In this document: positions 59,850 to 64,000 of the stretch, piece by piece
Position numbering within the stretch: the first letter of the stretch is position 1
Layout: the number at the start of each line of letters is the position of its first letter
Source of the DNA: Phenylobacterium haematophilum
GTDB taxonomy: Bacteria; Pseudomonadota; Alphaproteobacteria; Caulobacterales; Caulobacteraceae
DNA length: 64,000 nucleotides
Direction: 5' to 3'
Assembly (NCBI RefSeq): GCF_014196295.1
Contig: NZ_JACIDK010000002.1
Location: 496,001 to 560,000, forward strand
Notes under the pieces: generated by a model
The model's database searches: none
Told to the model about the DNA's origin: nothing
What the model saw: the letters and a program-made list of their open reading frames with translations, nothing else
Made by a program: the position numbers and the translations under genes

Positions 59850-60760
59850 GCGCGGATGAGCGTGCCCGAGCCGTGTTCCGTGAAGAGCTCGGTGAGCATG
59901 GCGTGCGGGCGGCGCCCGTCCAGGATGACCACGGCCTCGACGCCGGACTCGACCGCGGCGATCGCAGTCTCCAGCTTGGGGATCATGCCGCCGGTCGCCA
60001 CGCCGGAGGCGATCGCCTCGCGCGCCTCGGCCAGGGTCATCTGGCGGATCAGCTCGCCGTTCTTGTCCAGAACGCCGCGCACGTCGGTCAGCAGCAGCAT
60101 GCGCTTGGCGTTCAGCGCCCCGGCTAGGGCGCCGGCCACGGTGTCGGCGTTGATGTTGTAGGTCTCGCCTTCGACCGACACGCCGATCGGCGCGACCACC
60201 GGGATGTAGTCCTCCTCGGCGTAGATCAGCGCCTCGATCAGCTTCGGGTCGATGCGGGTCGGCTCGCCGACATAGCCCAGGTCGACGACCTGTTCGATCT
60301 GGCTGTCCGGATCCTTCTTGGTGCGGTGCGCCTTCTCGACGGTGATCAGCCGCGCGTCCTTGCCCGACAGGCCCACGCCGCGCACGTCGGCCTCGGCGCC
60401 GGCCAGCGTGATCCAGTTCGCGATCTCCTTGTTGATGGCGCCCGACAGCACCATCTCGGCGACCTCCATGGTGGCCTCGTCGGTCACCCGCAGGCCGTCG
60501 ATGAAGGTCGACTTGACGCCGGCCTTGTCGAGCATGCGCGAGATCTGCGGGCCGCCGCCGTGCACCACGACCGGATGCACGCCCAGCATCTTCAGCAGCA
60601 CCGCATCGGCCGCGAACAGCTTGGCGACGCTTTCTTCACCCATGGCGTGGCCGCCGTATTTGATCGTCACGACCTCGCGGTCGTAGATCTGGATATAGGG
60701 CAGGGCCTCGGCGAGGGTCTTGGCGGTGGCCCAGCCCTGTTCTTCGGCGTCGTCGGTCAA
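59846..60760 (-). CDS. argB: Acetylglutamate kinase
   Basis: A 304-residue amino-acid kinase that phosphorylates N-acetylglutamate in arginine synthesis. It has [50 protein letters not shown] and [15 protein letters not shown], all standard. The best start is a TTG at 60760: GGAGGG lies eight bases upstream and the product length then matches the family, while the longer in-frame extension reads like noncoding DNA. The N-terminal helix ([14 protein letters not shown]) is the kind used in arginine-inhibited hexameric enzymes. Confidence 0.95.
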   Translation of the reverse strand: MTDDAEEQGWATAKTLAEALPYIQIYDREVVTIKYGGHAMGEESVAKLFAADAVLLKMLGVHPVVVHGGGPQISRMLDKAGVKSTFIDGLRVTDEATMEVAEMVLSGAINKEIANWITLAGAEADVRGVGLSGKDARLITVEKAHRTKKDPDSQIEQVVDLGYVGEPTRIDPKLIEALIYAEEDYIPVVAPIGVSVEGETYNINADTVAGALAGALNAKRMLLLTDVRGVLDKNGELIRQMTLAEAREAIASGVATGGMIPKLETAIAAVESGVEAVVILDGRRPHAMLTELFTEHGSGTLIRA

Positions 60761-60896
60761 GGTCGCAACCCTCCAGGAGCCGCCTTGGCTCCGCCACACA
60801 AAGCCAGCGCCGATGGCTCGCGCGCTGTTGGGGGCTCCGATAGCGGACCTCACGCCCCCTGTCACCGCCTGTGGCGAGCGCGGGGGCGCGCAGGCC

Positions 60897-62039
60897 TCAG
60901 ATCGAGCGGGCGACCACTTCCTTCATGATCTCGGAGGTGCCGCCGTAGATGCGCTGGACACGGGCGTCGCGCCACAGGCGGGCGATCGGATACTCGTTCA
61001 TGTAGCCGGCCCCGCCGTGCAGCTGCAGGGCGATGTCGCAGGCTTCCCATTGCAGCTCAGTGTGAAACAGCTTGGCGGCGGACGCCTCGGCCGCGTCGAG
61101 CTTGCCGGCCACGTGACGGGCGATCGCCCAGTCCAGGTGCGCCCAGCCGGCCTGCAGCTTGGCCTTCAGGGCGGCCAGGGTGAAGCGAGTGTTCTGGAAG
61201 TCGAAGATCGACTGGCCGAAAGCCTTTCGGTCCTTCGTGAACTTCACCGCCTCGTCGAAGGCGCGCTGGGCGCCGGCCTGGCCGGCGATGGCGATCTGCA
61301 GCCGCTCCTGGGCCAGCTGGTTCATAAGATAGGCGAAGCCGCGGCCTTCTTCGCCCAGGCAGTTGGTGATCGGCACGCGCACGTCGTTGAAGAACAGCTC
61401 GGAGGTGTCGGCCGAGTTTTGCCCCACCTTGTCCAGGTTGCGGCCGCGCTCGAAGCCTTGGGTTCCGCGCTCGACCAGGATCAACGAGATTCCCTTGGAG
61501 CCCAGGCTCGGATCGGTCTTGGCGACCACGATCACCACGTCGGCGTTCTGGCCGTTGGTGATGTAGGTCTTGCTGCCGTTGAGGACGTAGTGGTTGCCGT
61601 CCCGGATGGCGGTGGTCTTGACGCCCTGCAGGTCCGAGCCCGTTCCAGGCTCGGTCATGGCGATGGCGGTGATGATCTCGCCCGAGACCATGCCCGGCAG
61701 CAGCCGCTGCTTCTGCTCCTCGGAGCCGTAGTTGATGATGTAGTCGACGGTGATGTCGGACTGCAGGGTCACCCCGGCCGACGAGCCGGCATAGGAGAGC
61801 TCCTCGCCGATCACCGCATTGTAGCGATAGTCGAGGCCCAGCCCGCCGTACTCAGCCGGGACCTGCGGACAGAGCAGGCCCGCCGCCCCATAGGCCTTCC
61901 AGAAATCGCGATCGACGATGCCGGCCTCTTCCCAGCGGTCGAGGTGCGGATAGAGCTCCTTGTCGAAGAACTTGCGCACCTGGTCGCGGAACAGGTCGAG
62001 GTCGGCGTCATAGGCCGTGCGGCCGGCGGTGGAGAGCAT
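60897..62039 (-). CDS. Acyl-CoA dehydrogenase (long-chain/isovaleryl subgroup-like)
   Basis: A 380-residue FAD acyl-CoA dehydrogenase. It has [51 protein letters not shown] and [17 protein letters not shown]. The usual catalytic Glu position reads YGGT rather than YEGT, as in long-chain and isovaleryl enzymes; the base is then probably Glu263 in RAFDEAVKF. Electrons would go to EtfBA. The gene sits between ysxC and argB on the same strand with about 90 and 136 base gaps; its substrate is unknown. Confidence 0.92.
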   Translation of the reverse strand: MLSTAGRTAYDADLDLFRDQVRKFFDKELYPHLDRWEEAGIVDRDFWKAYGAAGLLCPQVPAEYGGLGLDYRYNAVIGEELSYAGSSAGVTLQSDITVDYIINYGSEEQKQRLLPGMVSGEIITAIAMTEPGTGSDLQGVKTTAIRDGNHYVLNGSKTYITNGQNADVVIVVAKTDPSLGSKGISLILVERGTQGFERGRNLDKVGQNSADTSELFFNDVRVPITNCLGEEGRGFAYLMNQLAQERLQIAIAGQAGAQRAFDEAVKFTKDRKAFGQSIFDFQNTRFTLAALKAKLQAGWAHLDWAIARHVAGKLDAAEASAAKLFHTELQWEACDIALQLHGGAGYMNEYPIARLWRDARVQRIYGGTSEIMKEVVARSI

Positions 62040-62129
62040 GGTGGCGGTCCCGAGGCTATCGTCCCCGCCGTTCTTCCATGGACGCCGCGGCGCGCAAAGA
62101 TTGACCCCGCGTCAGTGCGGCGTCTGCGC

Positions 62130-62780
62130 CTAGAGCGTGATCTCGCAGGCCGACATGATCTCGGCCCGCAGTTCAGGGATGCCGTGGCCCTTTTCCGACG
62201 AGGTGGCCAGCACCCGCGGGAACGCCGCCGGCCGCTTGATGATCGCCGCCTCGGTGCGCTGGCGGACGGCCTCGACCTCGGCGGGCTTCAGCTTGTCCGC
62301 CTTGGTCAGGATGATCTGGTAGGAGACCGCGGCCTTATCGAAGGCGGCCATCGGCTCCTCGTCGACCGCCTTCAGGCCGTGACGCGCATCGATCAGCAGG
62401 TAGGCGCGCTTGAGGTTGGCGCGGCCGCGCAGGAAGTCGCGGCCGAGATTCTGGAATTTCTTCACCTCGACCTTGGACGCCTTGGCCCAGCCATAGCCGG
62501 GCAGGTCGACCAGCCGCAGCCGCTCGTCGAGCATGAAGAAGTTCAGCTCGCGGGTGCGGCCAGGCTCGTTGGAGGCGCGGGCCAGGCCCTTGTGGCCGAC
62601 CAGCGCGTTGATCAGCGACGACTTGCCGACGTTCGAACGGCCGGCGAAGGCGACCTCGGGCAGGTCGCCCGGCGGCAGGCCGTCGACCGAGACGGCTCCC
62701 ATCAGGAAGCTGGCTTGCCGCGCGAACAGAACGCGCGCGGCTTCCAGTTCTTCCTCGGAAAAGAGCGGGTCCTGGCTCAA
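62130..62780 (-). CDS. ysxC: Ribosome biogenesis GTP-binding protein YsxC/YihA/EngB
   Basis: A 216-residue GTPase needed for large-subunit assembly. G1 is [17 protein letters not shown], followed by [13 protein letters not shown]3 [12 protein letters not shown]4 ILTKADKL and G5 ATSSEKG. The start is a TTG at 62780 that overlaps the yidC stop (TTGA), giving the family-like beginning [19 protein letters not shown]. The yidC-ysxC order is common in alphaproteobacteria. Confidence 0.95.
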   Translation of the reverse strand: MSQDPLFSEEELEAARVLFARQASFLMGAVSVDGLPPGDLPEVAFAGRSNVGKSSLINALVGHKGLARASNEPGRTRELNFFMLDERLRLVDLPGYGWAKASKVEVKKFQNLGRDFLRGRANLKRAYLLIDARHGLKAVDEEPMAAFDKAAVSYQIILTKADKLKPAEVEAVRQRTEAAIIKRPAAFPRVLATSSEKGHGIPELRAEIMSACEITL

Positions 62781-64000
62781 CCGACTTCCCTGGGCTTGCC
62801 GGTGATCTTGGCGATGATCTGGTCGATCGGGTTGTCCACCTTGAAGCGGCGCATGATCACGTACTGCTGCAGGATCGTCAGCACGTTCGACCAGGTCCAG
62901 TAGATCAGCAGGCCCACCGCGAACGGGGCCATGATGAAGGTGAACATGACCGGCATGAACTGGAAGATCTTTTGCTGGATCGGGTCCGGCTGCGGCGGGT
63001 TCATCGCCGTCGAGAGGTACATGGTCACGCCGTAGAGCAGCGCCATCGGGCCGAGATGCAGGAGGTCGGAGTTCAGGATGCCGCCGATCACCGGCACGGT
63101 CGCCGGGTTGTACGGGATCAGGCCGAACAGGTTCCAGATCGTCAGCGGGTCCTTGGCCGACAGGTCCTGGATCCAGCCGAAGAACGGCGCGTGACGCATT
63201 TCGATGGTGACGGTGAGCACCTTGTAGAGGCCGTAGAAGACCGGGATCTGCACCAGCATCGGCAGACAGCCGGTCAGCGGGTTGATCTTCTCGCGCTGGT
63301 ACAGGGCCATCAGCTCCTGCTGCTGCTTGGCCGGATCTTCCTTGTACTTCGTGCGCAGCGCTTCGACCTGCGGCTGCACCTTCTTCATCTTGGTCAGCGA
63401 CTCGTAGCTCTTGTTGGCCAGCGGGAAGAAGATCAGCTTCACGGCGACGGTCAGCAGCAGGATGGCGATGCCGAAGTTGCCGACCTTCTGGAAGATGAAG
63501 TCCAGGAACATGAACATCGGCCGGGTGATGAACCAGAAGTTCCCCCAATCCACGGCCATGTCGAGGTGCGGCACGCCGAGCTTGGTCTCGTATTCCTTCA
63601 GCAGCGGCACGGTCTTGGCGCCGGCGAACAGGCGGGTGACCTCGGTGACCTGCTTGCCGGCCGGGATGATGTGCGGGCGGCCGACATAGTTGGCTTCGTA
63701 GATGTCCGCGGCGAGCGACTTGGTCACCCGGTACTGGCTCTGGATGTGTTCCTTCTGATCGGGGATCAGAGCGGTCAGCCAGTACTTGTCAGTGATGCCG
63801 GTCCAGCCGCCGACGGACGACACGTTCAGGCCGCCCTCCTTCAGCCACTTGGCGTATTTCAGCTGCCGCAGCTCGCCGCCCAGCCAGCCGATCGCGCCTT
63901 CATGGACGATCTGGTTGCGGCCGAGGTCGGCCGGCACGCCCTGGCGCTGGACCGAGGCGTAGGGGGCGAGCGTCACCGAACCCGCGCCGGTGTTGGCCAC
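62777..64000 (-). CDS. yidC: Membrane protein insertase YidC (N-terminal part outside window)
   Basis: The last 407 residues of YidC; the frame runs off the window edge at 64000, so the first membrane helix and part of the periplasmic domain are missing. The visible part holds the end of the periplasmic beta domain, then the conserved insertase helices: [20 protein letters not shown] with the groove arginine/lysine region, [46 protein letters not shown]-like [11 protein letters not shown], and [14 protein letters not shown] near the end. It inserts and folds inner-membrane proteins with or without SecYEG. The stop overlaps ysxC. Confidence 0.95.
   Translation of the reverse strand: MANTGAGSVTLAPYASVQRQGVPADLGRNQIVHEGAIGWLGGELRQLKYAKWLKEGGLNVSSVGGWTGITDKYWLTALIPDQKEHIQSQYRVTKSLAADIYEANYVGRPHIIPAGKQVTEVTRLFAGAKTVPLLKEYETKLGVPHLDMAVDWGNFWFITRPMFMFLDFIFQKVGNFGIAILLLTVAVKLIFFPLANKSYESLTKMKKVQPQVEALRTKYKEDPAKQQQELMALYQREKINPLTGCLPMLVQIPVFYGLYKVLTVTIEMRHAPFFGWIQDLSAKDPLTIWNLFGLIPYNPATVPVIGGILNSDLLHLGPMALLYGVTMYLSTAMNPPQPDPIQQKIFQFMPVMFTFIMAPFAVGLLIYWTWSNVLTILQQYVIMRRFKVDNPIDQIIAKITGKPREVG

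Overview
This is 64 kb of ordinary, GC-rich chromosome from an alphaproteobacterium, most likely a member of the Caulobacteraceae (Phenylobacterium/Caulobacter-like). The main reasons are a TipF-type flagellar EAL protein, an alphaproteobacterial IleS whose C-terminal zinc cysteines are mostly lost, the ileS-lspA-DUF3035 order, the HIG1/PduO/etfBA/hbd neighbourhood, the yidC-ysxC-argB-dapD-dapE order and a MutL with the endonuclease motif. Genes are tightly packed with many 1-4 nt overlaps. I saw no rRNA, tRNA, CRISPR array, insertion sequence or prophage.

Layout. 0-14 kb: a TSUP exporter and GNAT pair, an SDR, a secreted MBL-fold alkylsulfatase, the divergent tadA / rluB-rsmD block, a YjhX-family protein, a CBS-containing hybrid kinase, a DUF2157 / GDYXXLXY membrane pair, mutL and a TraB/GumN protein. 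14-23 kb: ileS-lspA-DUF3035 lipoprotein, a structured-RNA candidate with a short unannotated gene, rnk, ribF, a MaoC dehydratase, a HAD phosphatase and tipF. 23-31 kb: acyl-CoA and electron-transfer metabolism (hbd, etfBA, PduO-type adenosyltransferase, HIG1 protein), two TetR regulators, and a long acyl-CoA dehydrogenase resembling methylsuccinyl-CoA dehydrogenase. 31-42 kb: mixed enzymes (GST, methyltransferase, hydrolases, a Rieske oxygenase, GH13 glucosidase) together with a ClpP paralogue and an unusual MraY paralogue. 42-45 kb: a heme oxygenase-bacteriophytochrome operon that makes and binds biliverdin. 45-51 kb: an SDR, a glycine-zipper protein, an aminotransferase and a typA-kinase-response regulator run. 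51-55 kb: a convincing small-RNA gene, rmuC, def, a hendecad-repeat lipoprotein, fmt and truA. 55-64 kb: the lysine/arginine biosynthesis region (dapE, dapD, argB), interrupted by an opposite-strand gene that looks like a degenerate DEDDh exonuclease, then an acyl-CoA dehydrogenase, ysxC and a 5'-truncated yidC.

The most interesting items are: (i) the intergenic small RNA at about 51306-51390, with a consensus-like promoter, palindromes around its -35, three stem-loops, an exposed anti-Shine-Dalgarno tract and a UUCG/U8 terminator; (ii) the orphan MraY paralogue with HDH in place of the HHH motif; (iii) the possibly dead DnaQ-fold protein inside the dap cluster; (iv) palindromic repeats that sit only between convergent gene ends; (v) five convergent gene pairs whose stop codons interlock through CTAG; and (vi) the triple-hairpin element at 18627-18694. 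None of these is a proven new system; each is given with a test.
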